NCBI GenBank assembly: GCA_977006965.1
Contig: OZ345372.1
Coordinates: 1,302,001 to 1,366,000, forward strand
DNA length: 64,000 bases
Reading direction: 5' to 3'
DNA from: Phymatolithon calcareum
Taxonomy: Eukaryota > Rhodophyta > Florideophyceae > Hapalidiales
The position numbers and the translations under genes were made by a program. Positions within the stretch are counted from its first letter, which is position 1. Each line of letters begins with the position of its first letter. Positions 1 through 11,500 of the stretch are shown one piece after another. The notes under the pieces are model-generated. The model had not been told where the DNA came from. It searched no databases and was given only the letters and a program-made list of their open reading frames with translations.

Positions 1-1702
1 TAGTTTTGCGACCGTAGTCATGGATTACAGCACTTTCGAAGCTGTCACGCTCTCATCCATCAAGCATCCATCATGATCATCATCATCATGATCATCATGG
101 ATGCGTCCCATTGCAGTACGTAACAGTCAGGGAGACATTCCGTGCGAGACACGTGCAGTGGGGTTGCTTTTCGAGGAGACTTTCATTTCATCATCTTTTT
201 TGTCCACATTATATGTATGACACAATTCGATTACACGTCGAAATGCAACCAACCGCTTGAATTGAACTACAGTATCTGGGCGAGCTCGTTATGGGGTGAT
301 CACCCATAATAACCACAACTGCTCAGATTTTTCGTCGGGAATTCTAGCTCTTGCGACAAACTTTGTCTGTCTGTGCTCAGCTATCATACTGCATTGCTGA
401 ATGCTCAGCCACCATTTCAACTAAGAAAGAAGAATGACATTTGTCAAAACCTAATACGTTGTCGAAGGAACAAAGCTCGGCTTGAGGGTGAACGTGCCCA
501 TCATAGAAGAAGAAGAAGAAGAAGTGGGAGTTTTTAAAAAAAATTACCAATACATCTACAGTGCAGACGCGTGGAACAGGGGAATGTTACTGTACATTCC
601 CCTGCTTGGAGCAACTTTGTAAAGACCATAGGGCCACAGGCAGGATCTTTCTTGGTTGAAAGTTTGCATGGTCGGTCGGTCGGTCGGGTGTGACATGGTG
701 CCTGCCCATCATAGAGAAATCTCGTGCAAACACAACATCTGATCGTTCTCCATCTGTCGACCACATAGTTCTCTCTTTATCAACAAAAGGATTTTTGTTT
801 TGTGTCGCAGAGCATCGCAACAGCATTCCAATTCGATAATAAGCGTATTAATTGAAGCCCCATCGGAGAAATAAACCCAAGTGCCCAAGTAATACTGTAC
901 TGTACCTGAGCAGCATTAGTTACAGTACAGTAGTTGCTTCTTTCCCCATGCCAAGGGGGCTCCAGGACCTGGCGTCAAGCTACTAGCATAAAACCATAAC
1001 CATGCACTGTAGCTGAGCAAGTATTTACTGCATAATACTGTCCTGTACTGTATGTCCCACGTTCTTGAAGGAGCCAGAGCAAATTCTATCCTATTTTTGT
1101 AATTGCTACAATTAGCCCGTTGGAAAAGTTTTCATCTCCAATATTATTGGGTGTACGGTACTGTAGGTGTGCCTCTTCTGGTGGCAGCTGCGTGTAGCGC
1201 GTTGCCAAAAAACACAGAGCTTCAGGGAGTCGAGGCGTACTGTACTGTACCTTCAGATGCTGCCTTAAAGGCTACATCTTCAAATCAACAATAAACATAT
1301 TATGTTTTCTTCTCCGTCCATTCCATACATTTCAGGCTTGGAGCTGCTGACTTAGTTTAATTGAGATACGTAAAACGAATTGTTGGTCCACCCAACCCTC
1401 ATTCCACCCAGGCAGGTGATGTGATCCTTGAAAAAAGCGCACAGCACTTCAGCCCCGCGAGCCCGCTGTTTTTTCCAGAGCCGCTGATCGATGTGTAATG
1501 CCCCGTTTGTCTCGTGGCCACGAGGGAAGAGGTTTTGTCTGCCATCAAGGCGTGGGGAGGTCCCTGAAGAGATCAGATTGCATCTCAATTTTCACCATCC
1601 AGCAATGACACCTGTCATACCGTTTTTGATCCTTCCATTTCATCGATTTCCTTCTCGTCACATCACACCATCGCCGAGGGCTCACCGTACCTCTGAGTCG
1701 CC
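1..1702. other. Intergenic region upstream of the carboxylase gene
   Basis: I see no convincing gene here; the open frames are short and resemble nothing I know. It holds three small microsatellites: an ATC/GATCATC tract at 69-101, an AGA tract at 505-524 and a GGTC tract at 670-688. It also has a cluster of TACTGTAC-like words (about 893-906, 920-935, 1037-1052, 1155-1163, 1239-1251). The last 100 bases before 1703 are C/T-rich and would suit a 5' leader of the carboxylase gene. Confidence 0.6.
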
Positions 1703-1726
1703 ATGGCGATGCGCATGGCGATGCGC
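1703..1726 (+). repeat. Tandem 12-bp duplication at the start codon
   Basis: ATGGCGATGCGC occurs twice in a row and encodes MAMR-MAMR, giving four in-frame ATGs within the first 24 bases. Either copy could start the protein without changing the presumed presequence much. Confidence 0.9.
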
Positions 1727-3949
1727 ACCGCGGCTGCATCACGGCTCTCGCGGTCGCTGCACTCTGCGCCTTTTTCCCGTGTGCTCATTGCGAACCGAGG
1801 CGAAATCGCCGTGCGATTGATCCGAAGCGCCCGTGCATTGGGAATGGAAACCGTGGCCGTGCATTCCACTCCGGACGCGCGCGCCGTGCACGCACGACTT
1901 GCAGATACTTCCATGCATATCGGAGCTGCCTCCTCCGCAGAATCCTATCTTCGTGTGGACGCGGTTGTAGCTGCCGCACTCGCATCGGGTGCTCAGGCCA
2001 TTCATCCCGGATATGGCTTTCTGTCCGAGTCTGCAGTGTTTGCGGATGCGGTAACTGCCGCTGGAATTGCGTTTGTGGGCCCACCGGCAGACGCTATCCG
2101 CGCTATGGGCGATAAAATCGAGGCGAAGAAAATCGCAGTTGCTGCCGGTGTGCCGGTCATACCTGGAGCGCCTGATGCGGTCGCAGACGCGGATGAGGCG
2201 GTGAAGGCAGCCCAGGAGATTGGGTTTCCGGTAATGGTGAAGGCAGCCGCGGGAGGCGGCGGGAAGGGAATGCGAGTTGCGTATGATGCGGATGAAACAC
2301 GCTCCGCGTTTGCATTATGTGCCGCTGAAGCGGCGGCTTCGTTTGGGGATGCACGGTTACTGGTTGAAAAATTCGTCCAACAACCCAGACATATTGAGGT
2401 TCAGATAGTGGCGGACACTCATGGTGGCGTTGTGTATCTTGGGGAGCGGGAATGTTCGATTCAGAGACGGAACCAAAAGGTATTGGAAGAGTCACCAAGC
2501 CCATATGTTGATGACGAAATGCGTGCAAGAATGGGGGAACAAGCGGTTGCATTGGCAAAGGCTGTGAATTACGTATCAGCGGGAACGGTGGAGTGTCTGG
2601 TGGATGGAGTCACTGGAGAGTTTTATTTCCTGGAATTCAATACCCGATTACAAGTAGAGCATCCTGTCACTGAAGCCGTGACCGGTGTAGATCTTCCAGC
2701 GCTAATGTTTCGTATTGCTGCAGGCGAACAACTTCCGTTTACACAGGAGGACGTGCGACGTAGCGGCTGGGCAATGGAGGCAAGGGTTTATGCCGAAGAC
2801 CCGTACCGCGGATTTGCACCGAGTTGCGGTGTGGTGCGTGGGTACTCGGCACCAGGAGATGAGGTCGGGGAGGAACAGCGAGATAAGCTGGGCTTCTGTC
2901 CTGAAGGCATACGAGTGGACTCCGGCATCGATGATGCTGCTCCAGTGCTGGTGCACTATGACCCGATGTTGGCGAAGGTTATTGCGCGAGGGTCTACGCG
3001 GGAAGAGACGGCGAGGAAGCTTGGAAATGCATTGGATAGACTGGCTTTCAGCGGCGTTGAGCACAACGTGCCATTTCTGAGGGAAATTACGAGAAATAAG
3101 ACGTTTTTGGCTGGAAAATACGATACGGGATTCATCGCGGATGAGTATGGAGATGAGGGATTCAGGGGAGTCACACTCGCTGAGGAGGAAATTTCTGACG
3201 CGGTGGCGATGGTCGTGGCAAGATATCTTGATGTGCGGGACAGAGCGGGATATCCGAATGAGGTGGACGGGGATGGGGTGACAGGGTTAGAAGTGGAAGT
3301 GGTTGCCGCTCGCGGTGGTGATGAGAATGCATTGCAGAGCATATGTGTCGGGATTGTGAAGACGACAGGAAATGTCAGCGAGAGCGGAAGTCGACAGATT
3401 GCAGTCGGGCTGGACATGGGGGCAGAAGAGAGCAGCTCGTCTGTGGGGAAGCCCTGTGTTGTGGAATCTGTAAGTACACAAGCGCTAAGCGGCGGATCAG
3501 GATTGGAGCTGTGTGGAAGGGTGAACGGACGCGAGACATGGGTGCGAGTTACGGGTGACGCACCGCATGATGGAACGGGAGAATGGGCGATTTATGCCGG
3601 CGGGGCACTGCTAAAGTTGGGGATATGGCCGAACTCCCATTCACGAATGGAACGGGTTTGTAAGATTGCGAGGAAGAATGCGCGGGAGAGAGAGCGGGAA
3701 GCTCGGAAAGGTGGGGTGCGCGCACCGATGCCTGGAGTAGTGGTTGAAGTTCGGGTACGACCGGGGGATATTGTAACGGCTGGTGATGCTGTTATTGTCC
3801 TGGAGGCTATGAAGATGCGGAATGAACTCACAGCAGGGGAGAGTGGGATTATCGGTGCGGTGAAGTGCAGCGAGGGCGATGTCGTAGAGATTCATCAAGT
3901 GCTCGTGGAAGTGAAAGGCGGAGACGAGGAAGGGCCACCGGAGACATAG
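1703..3949 (+). CDS. PCCA: Biotin-dependent acyl-CoA carboxylase alpha subunit, probably mitochondrial propionyl-CoA carboxylase alpha
   Basis: One uninterrupted 748-residue frame. It would carboxylate its own biotin with ATP and bicarbonate and pass CO2 to a beta subunit, making methylmalonyl-CoA from propionyl-CoA. Residues 1-23 are rich in Arg, Ala and Ser with no acid, as in a mitochondrial presequence. The biotin carboxylase domain starts at about 24 (RVLIANRGEIA) and contains GYGFLSE, the glycine-rich ATP-grasp loop (KAAAGGGGKGMR) and the EFNTRLQVEHPVTE segment. The C-terminal carrier domain has EAMKM with the biotinyl lysine at residue 704 (bases 3812-3814). The middle (HNVPFLREI, then a D-x-Y-x-D-x-GF-type stretch) and the N-E-L-T-A sequence after the biotin site fit PCCA better than methylcrotonyl-CoA carboxylase. 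Length matches the family (about 700-750). ATG at 1703 is the first Met. No beta subunit lies in this window. The assignment of substrate is inference. Confidence 0.9.
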   Translation: MAMRMAMRTAAASRLSRSLHSAPFSRVLIANRGEIAVRLIRSARALGMETVAVHSTPDARAVHARLADTSMHIGAASSAESYLRVDAVVAAALASGAQAIHPGYGFLSESAVFADAVTAAGIAFVGPPADAIRAMGDKIEAKKIAVAAGVPVIPGAPDAVADADEAVKAAQEIGFPVMVKAAAGGGGKGMRVAYDADETRSAFALCAAEAAASFGDARLLVEKFVQQPRHIEVQIVADTHGGVVYLGERECSIQRRNQKVLEESPSPYVDDEMRARMGEQAVALAKAVNYVSAGTVECLVDGVTGEFYFLEFNTRLQVEHPVTEAVTGVDLPALMFRIAAGEQLPFTQEDVRRSGWAMEARVYAEDPYRGFAPSCGVVRGYSAPGDEVGEEQRDKLGFCPEGIRVDSGIDDAAPVLVHYDPMLAKVIARGSTREETARKLGNALDRLAFSGVEHNVPFLREITRNKTFLAGKYDTGFIADEYGDEGFRGVTLAEEEISDAVAMVVARYLDVRDRAGYPNEVDGDGVTGLEVEVVAARGGDENALQSICVGIVKTTGNVSESGSRQIAVGLDMGAEESSSSVGKPCVVESVSTQALSGGSGLELCGRVNGRETWVRVTGDAPHDGTGEWAIYAGGALLKLGIWPNSHSRMERVCKIARKNAREREREARKGGVRAPMPGVVVEVRVRPGDIVTAGDAVIVLEAMKMRNELTAGESGIIGAVKCSEGDVVEIHQVLVEVKGGDEEGPPET

Positions 3950-5739
3950 GCAGGCGTTAAGCTGCCTCTCACAAGCGAGCTTCATTGAATCTGAATGCAA
4001 GATTATTCAAGCGGGTGTTATGGCGATGTATATGCGTGTGCGAAAAGAGCTTACGAGAAGGGTCGAGGCACTCTTGTGTTCCAGCAAACTTACGATGCGA
4101 ATCTAGAATGTTGGTTTCTCACAAACGAGAGCCGCCTGGATTGGATGCGAATGTTTCGGCAGTACATCTGTCGCAAGATAGAACACCCAAAAGTATAAGA
4201 TGTGGTTACTGTCCCTGTTTAGGTGTAAATACTGTACGAGTGCAGATGGCTGCTCGCCCGAGCTCCTCTAGGAAGATAACTGAAAATCAAGGAAAATTTT
4301 GAAAAAACTAATAGTAAGCGGAATGCCATAGCGGCCTCCACGTAGGAGACGAGCTTGAGCAAAGCAGCACTATCTCTCCACGTGAGAGAATAAACTAAAC
4401 TTGAACTTTGGAGTGATCATGGAACTGACCGTCATGTGGTCCGACACACCGAGAGGTCGATACATACTTTCTCCTTTGGCTGCTGTGTGACAATTGTTGC
4501 CCGAGCCACGGCAATAAAAGTATTGAACTGGAACGGATACAGCACAGAGCGGCCTTTTCCGAAGCAGCGATCGTTAAGGGAAAATTGTTCCTGTCATCCA
4601 AGCTGGACTCAGGTCTCCTGGTGCAATATGGCCTGGTTTGAAAATGTGGCATTAAAAATGACGTAGATTTCGTTCGGGGTGAAAAGCCGTGCTAGATCCG
4701 ACGTGTCTTTGCTGGCCGCACGTGATGACCACGCTCGTAGATACGAGGTGGCATCTTTTGTAGATAGAGCACAGACGATAGGGCATTGAACCAGATCGTT
4801 TCTGCTCCGTTCGTCAGAGCATTTGATTTGCACTCCAAACTGACCCGTCGTTAGCCGACCGGGAAGCACCGCCCTCTTAGATTTTACAATGCTGACTCTA
4901 GTTCGCGCAGAATAGGATCGAACAGAAAGTGACGATGATTGCACGGCACGAGGAAGCAGGTAGTTCGCAACGAACAACGCTCCGCAACTGGGATGGAGTA
5001 AGCTAGATTATGTTGGAGAGGTGAGGGCAACATCTGGGGCCTCCGGTGTACACTCGTGGCTTGTACGCTCGTGGCTTGTCTAGGAAAAGGTTTAGCAGGG
5101 GCAGTGCCGCTGTGCATTTGCTACATGATTGAGTGGCGTTCAATGGCACATATGAGTATTGCCTAGTGCAACGTGGCCTTGGATACGACTATCGCGGACT
5201 TTAAACAATTTTCGAGATTTTGAGCTGCGCAGTTTTGTTTTTTTAATCCAGTTTATTAAAAGCGCAACAGACTTCCGAAGTTATGGGCAAGGTTTCCTCA
5301 GTTGCTACGTACTTGCTCAGTTTAGTGTTGTTAGTGATTCAGGTGGGGTGATTTGGAGAAAGGGGCTGGAATTGAAGAAATTCTTGTGCACACTATTGAA
5401 GATGGCCGTGATGCATAGGATCAACTTCATGGTTATGCATTGAGGCAGAGAACAAAGGTTCCAGATGCTTGGAAGATGCTCATAAGTTTGGGAATATTAT
5501 TGGCGTATTCGCAGAGCACCCACTTTCACCGAAATGTTGAGAGTAAGGTGCTCGCGAATAACGACGAGCTGGCTTTGTCGGTTACACAAGGTACTTACGA
5601 TGTTTTTCGTGCCTGCCAATACGATGGTGCGTTTATTGGTAGAGACTGCTTCTACCATCGCAGCGCGTCGGGGCACAGCTTTGGCATAGGCAGCACAGAA
5701 ATCGCGGAGGGGGCGGATATGACTACAAGGACCCGAGAA
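3950..5739. other. Intergenic region without recognisable gene
   Basis: Only short frames that I do not recognise. Small features: a TACTGTAC word near 4229, a direct repeat CTCGTGGCTTGT within about 5052-5080, and no clear promoter or RNA gene. It may hold older, fully decayed transposon sequence, given the remnants that follow. Confidence 0.5.
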
Positions 5740-5742
5740 CTT

Positions 5743-5900
5743 CCTGTCCTGTAATGCTCGTATCCGCGCGCAGCGCAGGATCCTTCAGGCTTTCTGCGAG
5801 GGTAGACGTCCCGTGCGGGACGTCCAGGAAGCAGAGAAAATGCTCGAGCGTTTGCTTCTTCACACAAATTCGCATTGCGACATCGCACAGGATAGAACAG
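5743..5900 (+). pseudogene. Possible diverged 5' fragment of the LINE-like element
   Basis: This stretch lines up by eye with 6170-6320. Both share a TTCCTGT(C/T)CTGTAAT block, a CAGGA(A/G)GCAGAGAA block, and an F/Q-R-(I/V)-A-T coding block in the same order. At 6290-6320 that last block opens a LINE endonuclease motif; here it is mutated. It also contains a short palindrome around 5806-5824 (GACGTCC...GGACGTC). I see no target duplication or tail. A weak call based on scattered similarity. Confidence 0.35.
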
Positions 5901-6169
5901 AAAGGAGAAAACGGAGATCCTCGAAGCGCTCCTCACCTGTGGGAAATGCAGACTACAAAACAATACAAGAACACGATTAGGGTTCTGATGGATTGGAACA
6001 TGTGACATGAAGAGACTCTTCGGGTGGGAGCCTTGTTATGGTGCTTCATTCTACTTCCATGCATGGAAGAGAATGGCAAGATATGAGACCATCTTGTAGG
6101 TCAACATTTTTTTAAAATCGAAGAGAGGGCTCACCACCGGGTCACTATTATTCTATCGCTCACGAAGAT

Positions 6170-6619
6170 TTTCCTGTTCTGTAATTCCACTCGCCGGCGG
6201 AGCAGAATCTCGTCGGTTGCTGCGAAGGGACGCTTCCCGAAAGGGAAACGCAGGAGGCAGAGAAGGCACTAGGGAAGCTATATGTTTCTCCACAAAGTTT
6301 CGCGTTGCGACATGGAATTGTGGCGGTCTCTCGAACATTACGATGAGCATCTGCATCCACTATCGATGTGGTACTGTGCGCCAGAGACATACGGTGGAGT
6401 TGGCTTGGACACATCCTTAGGATGGACGAAAGTCGCTTGATTCGTCAAGTGCTACTTCACTACATCCGACCAACCCTAGAGTCAATCTTTGGAGACGTCC
6501 CGAACCTCGATGTGCAAGCAGCAGTCAAACTCGCAGCAAATAGATTAGAATGGAAGAAGCTTAGGCCCTCAAAGTGTTGCTAGCTTCACAAGGGGAATAC
6601 GCAAAATGAATGAATGAAT
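6170..6619 (+). mobile_element. Internally deleted LINE-like (non-LTR) retrotransposon remnant with (AATG)n tail
   Basis: Around 6290-6330 one frame reads K-F-R-V-A-T-W-N-C-G-G-L-S-N, like the start of the apurinic-type endonuclease domain of LINE elements. Less than 100 bases later another frame (6388 onward) reads R-W-S-W-L-G-H-I-L-R-M, a phrase typical of the extreme C-terminus of LINE reverse transcriptases. It ends L-E-W-K-K-L-R-P-S-K-C-C-stop at 6583. The catalytic RT core is therefore missing. The copy ends in GCAAAATGAATGAATGAAT at about 6602-6619, an AATG microsatellite tail. Motif recognition is from memory of LINE families; the internal deletion is inferred from the spacing. Confidence 0.6.
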
Positions 6620-7620
6620 ATCGCTCACGATATTAGAATACATTTAATGCGAATAGAGAAAAAAACTCCATTGGCTCCGGCTGAAATCCATCACTCACCG
6701 CGAATAAAGGGTCTGTACATGTATAAAGCAAAAACCCTTCCGAGCTCTACAATTCTGACAAACCGGCACGGATGCGTACCAGAACACCGCCTCGGCAAAA
6801 TCGTTTATAGTGGCGATGTCAATACCCTTGGTCGATAGGGCCCTACACGAGTACCGGGCTACGTGCCATGCGCGATTACGATATGCTGACGGATCAGCTG
6901 TCAAACGAGCTCGGCGCACGGATCACCGAGTAGCGAAATGTGACACAAGAACACACAATGACGCTACGCTACCCGGGGTCGTCCACGGCGAACTATACAG
7001 GAGTTCCGCAACTGAAATAGGATTATCTGAGTTCCTAAGTTTTTCCGTCCGCCTTTCTCGCGGTACGATTTCGTGAGCTACACAAAGGTAGGTAGCAACT
7101 GAGGAAGCCTTGCTCATATTTTCAGAAGTCTGTGGGGTTTTAAATACACTTGGATTAAAACAACTTCCCGTTAGAAAGGGTGCTAAATTCTACCTTCTGG
7201 CACGGTAGAACTTGTGTTGTAGGATTCGGCACAGAATAGTTCTTTTCTTTCTATTTAATGCGGGTTTTTTAAGTTGTCCTAGAACAACTCTACATCCTTA
7301 TGGCTACAGTAGACTCAGAATAGTCCTAATCCCGGGGGATTAAGTGCAACAGTTCGGCACTCCGTTAGGACTGCAATTGTCCTCCAACAGCAAGTGGAAT
7401 GTTGGCGCTCTTCTTCAGCAAGAAAAATCAGCTGGCCAGGACTGCAATACAGGGAAGGGGATCACATGCAACCGCGACATGGTGGACAGATGTATCAAGC
7501 AACACTAGCTTGAGAAAGTACCACAGCTACCATGAATATTCGCAGAACAACGACGAGATCGAGGCTCTCAAGAATGAGAGAGGGGCTTAAGTGAATTGCA
7601 TTAAGCAATTTTTTTTCGAA
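6620..7620. other. Intergenic region without recognisable gene
   Basis: Only short frames without known motifs. No RNA gene or clear repeat boundary seen. Confidence 0.5.
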
Positions 7621-7779
7621 AAACGAAGTCTTACGGGACATATTATGCTTTGTCATGGCAAAGTGAGACCACACAAGCTCGTTTCAAGTGCAAGGTAGAA
7701 CGACGCGATGTACAAAATGCAGACAATAGCTTGCATCCATGGTCTTTCAATTCGAACGATCATGGAGCCGCCTGGTCGC

Positions 7780-7934
7780 TGCGGACGGCCTCTCCACTAT
7801 GGAGAGCTGCAGGCGGAGAAGACGCCAAGAAGCGCTCTCAAGCGCTAACGATAGAATGAAGTGGAAGAAACTTAGGCCGTCGAAACGTTGCTCGTCCCGC
7901 TAGGGCAAGAAAGCAAAATGAATGAATGAATGAA
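7780..7934 (+). mobile_element. Second 3' end of the same LINE-like family
   Basis: Reading from about 7829, one frame gives A-L-S-S-A-N-D-R-M-K-W-K-K-L-R-P-S-K-R-C-S-S-R-stop. It aligns with the C-terminus at 6527-6583 (shared W-K-K-L-R-P-S-K). It is followed by GCAAAATG and three further AATG units (7911-7934), the same tail as the copy ending at 6619. Sequence upstream of about 7780 may belong to the element but has decayed beyond recognition. Two copies with the same tail show this is a dispersed family. Confidence 0.55.
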
Positions 7935-8529
7935 AGGTGTGACTTATGTATCGTTTGATGGGTTCTTCCAGAGCCTACAGTACTGTACTTTTAAGCAGTA
8001 GTTTTCTTTCAGACGTTCTGAGGAGGAATGGACAGCAGTACCAACGCGGACGCTTCTCGTCTATGGTTCTCAGTCAGTTCTACGTGCACTATGCCACGTC
8101 ATAAGGTCCAGTTTTTAAAACAGGCTGATGCTTTGCATATGGAAGACTTGCTGTCTGCAGCGATTTCGATCGATTGTCAAGGTTCCTCCGACAGTGGGGA
8201 AACATGGAAACTATCTCTTTAGCGCGTAGCTCTACAGAAAATAATGACGTATTATCATTTTGGTGTAGCTATGAAAAGAACCCAATACTGTAGAGTACTC
8301 TGACAAAGATCCAGCCGTGGCGCCAGATTCTGCGGACGAGGACATTGGGGGTGTTTGCAGTGCGGAAGTGGCGGAAGGGCATGAAGGAGCCGTTTCAATC
8401 TGGACGTTTGAGGAGTCAAGCTGGACAAGACGTAGAGCCGTTAAATGCCACAATTTTTGATAAAATTTATGTAACAAGGCTACTCGAAAAGAGCCGTTCC
8501 ACTTTTCCGTCCACTCCACTCTCATACCG
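7935..8529. other. Intergenic region upstream of the kinase gene
   Basis: No gene recognised. It contains TACTGTAC-type words at about 7977-7990 and 8285-8293. Any promoter for the kinase gene should lie here or in 8530-8772, but I see no firm core element. Confidence 0.45.
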
Positions 8530-11500
8530 TTGGACTCATTTTTCAAACTTGCCATCTTCCCGCGCTCTCATCGCCCAGCTCAACCGCTGCATCGCCGCAT
8601 CAACGCGTCGTATCCTGCCGTTACATTGTTCTCTGCTCTCGTCTCGTCTCGTCTTGCCTACAAAATGCGCTTTCCGCCGCTGCGCCGCCGAACGACGCCG
8701 CTGCCCGCCGCATCGTCGCCGGCAACACCCCTCGTCCCGCGCCGCCACTCGCCACCACCGACCAAGAACAACATGCTCGGCATCTTTCGTCGGAAAGATA
8801 AGCGCGGGCGAGGTGCCGCGCCTGCACCTGCGCAGCAGGCACCCGCGCCTGCACCTGCACCACTCCGCGACCGCAACGCACCTCTCCCTATTCAGCGCTC
8901 TCGTACAACCCCAGCACGTCCACTCGCTGCGAAGGAGAACGCCGCGATTACCGCACCGACCCACAAGCGCTCCACGTCCGGTGATGACGTTTCTGCGTCT
9001 GGTGGGTCCTTCTACTCCTCTGCCAAGCAGCCGCCACCCACACGCCGCGTGAAAATTCGCCAGCATCCGCGTCCTCACAATGCCGTTCCCGGGTCCCCGC
9101 AGAAGGAAAAGACTCGTCGTCCTAAATACCCACCAAAACATGAGCCCGCCGTCAGCAACAAGAGCGCTGCAAACGACCGCCGTCGGTCATACAAGGCTGC
9201 CCCGTCCGCCTACGCCGAAGCCCCACGCCCTAGTCTTGATAAGCCGGCGCACAGACGTCGTCCGTCCGCTGATAAAACCCCATCGAATACATGGCCCCAT
9301 GTCGATCTTGCCGCCGCGTTGCGCGTCGATGACGTCAAAGCAATGGATTTGGCAATACGCAAGCTGGCTCATGCTGCACGCGACAACGCTGCGGGCACGA
9401 AAATGATCGGCGAAGGTGTCGCATGCTCGCTCATGGCGTTACTTAAGCACGAAAAGGCAACCCTCGACATGCGTCGCTGCGCCACTTATGCCATTGCCGA
9501 ACTTGCTACTGTCGACACTTCGGAGGCTGCCCTCGTTGCTGCCGGCACCGTCCCGGTCCTCGTTTGGCTTATCAATCCTACCAATAATTCTGACCGTATC
9601 ACACTTGGCTCCGCATGCAGAGCTTTGCGAAACCTTCTTGGTGGATCTGAACCAACTGCTATTCAGGCGGCGCGCTATGGTTGCGTTGATCCATTGCTCA
9701 GGCTTATTGACGGTCGCAGTGAACGTCCGGAGGAGCCCGACGTCGTTCCCGAGGCTGCTGCTGCTCTTGCGAACCTCGCCCATCATGGCTACCGCTTCCA
9801 GAGCTACGTCATCAAGCATAACGGGCTAATCTCCATTAACACTCTTGGAGCAAAGACTGAAAACGAAGAGGCTCTATTCCACATTGTCAACGTTCTTGCA
9901 GAGTTTGCACGTTTGCAAAAGTGGCACGGTCCAATTGTTGCCACTGGTGGACTCACTACAGCCTTTCACGCCTTACGTACGGCCCAAGACAAAGACGTCG
10001 CCGCCGAAGCTGCCCGTCTCATAGGAAATGTTGGTGTCACAAAGAAAGCTAGAAGTGCTGTTCGGGATGCCGGGGGCTCCGTCATGCTGATTGAGCGACT
10101 CGCCATGGTCGAGTCTTTTAAGGAGACTCTCCCATCCCTCAATATTTGTGACGCTATCGCAAATATTTGCACAGATCACCGCGCCGCATCTGATGCTCTC
10201 TCACACTGTGACGGTGCCGCTGTTCTACTCCGTGTGTACACCGACGACGGCGCTGCCGAAAAACTCGTCAAGAAGGCATTCCGCGCCCTCCAGGTCCTCG
10301 CTCATGGCAGCACCACTCGTCGTGCCAAGGTCCTCTATGCCGTCGGTGAGGAGCTTCGTCAGGTCGCCGGTCGCCCGCTCAAACGTTTGTATGACCTTCG
10401 CCAAGCCATCCTCGAGGCGTTTGAAGCCGACGATCATGCTCGTCAGCAACCACTTCCTGAATCTCTGGACAAACTTTCGCGTGCTTCTGTCCGCCTCATT
10501 AATTCGGGTGTCGTTGGGGCACCCGCAGCGCGCCAAGCCGCTGCACAGGGTAAACCGCGTCCGATCCGGGAAGCGCGACAAGCGCCTGCGAAGGCAGCAC
10601 AGCAGCCGGAGTTTGCTCGAGGTCCAACTGACAGATCTAAGTTCAGGTCTACGGGTCGAGTTCTTTCTGTGGCGCGTAATCATGGACGGGGTCGGCCACC
10701 AGCGTCTGTCAAGGCGCTTGCAGCCGCAGCAGAAGAAGAGGATGATGACTATGACATTCCCCGGGCCAATGAACAGGCGCTTGCTGATGATGCGGATGCA
10801 CGTGCACGAATGCTTGCGCGTGAAGCAGATGGAGGCATGGAGAAAGATTTCTTCGAAGTCGGGCAGGAGCTCGGTAAGGGCGGATACGGAGCTGTGTTTT
10901 TGGCGAAGGATTTGCGAACCGGAGATTTGGTTGCTATCAAGCAGTTCCACCAATCTGGAGCACTGGTTGACAGGAAGGCGATAAAGGAACAACAAATTTG
11001 GAAAGGACTTCACCACATGAACGTCGTTGAATTCAAGGGTTCCTTCGTCGGTGACAACGGCTCACTAAATCTTGTCGTTGAGTACGTCGACGGATTGAGT
11101 CTTGCTGAACATCTGTCCCAGTACTCCGCATTCCCTGAAACCCTCGTGGCCGAAATTGCCCGACAAGTACTCTCCGGACTGGAGTATCTGCATGACAACG
11201 GTGTGACACATCGCGATCTCAAGCCTGCAAACATCCTCGTTGACCATAACGCGGCAGTGAAAATCTGCGACTTTGGCGTCAGCAGATCAGAGAATGTGCA
11301 GACGATTAACCCAGGGCAGCAACACATGGTGGGAACACCGTGGTACATCGCGCCGGAGATGATCGAATACCGACCGTACACAACTTCGGTGGATATCTGG
11401 AGTCTCGGCTGCACGGTGTTAGAGCTTGCGACCGGGCGAAGACCGTACCATGAGCTTAGTGCGATGCAAGTGTTATTCAGAATGGTGGAAGATCGCTGCC

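Noticed and set aside
69-101. Possible CRISPR-like or regulatory repeat
   Set aside because: It is a simple ATC/GATCATC microsatellite without spacers.
4436-4666. 76-codon plus-strand frame, possible small gene
   Set aside because: No motif, no similarity I recognise, and it overlaps equally long frames on the other strand; likely chance.
10091-10984. 297-codon plus-strand frame and its 263-codon antisense partner within the kinase gene
   Set aside because: Both lie in other registers of the conserved armadillo-kinase frame and have no domain of their own.
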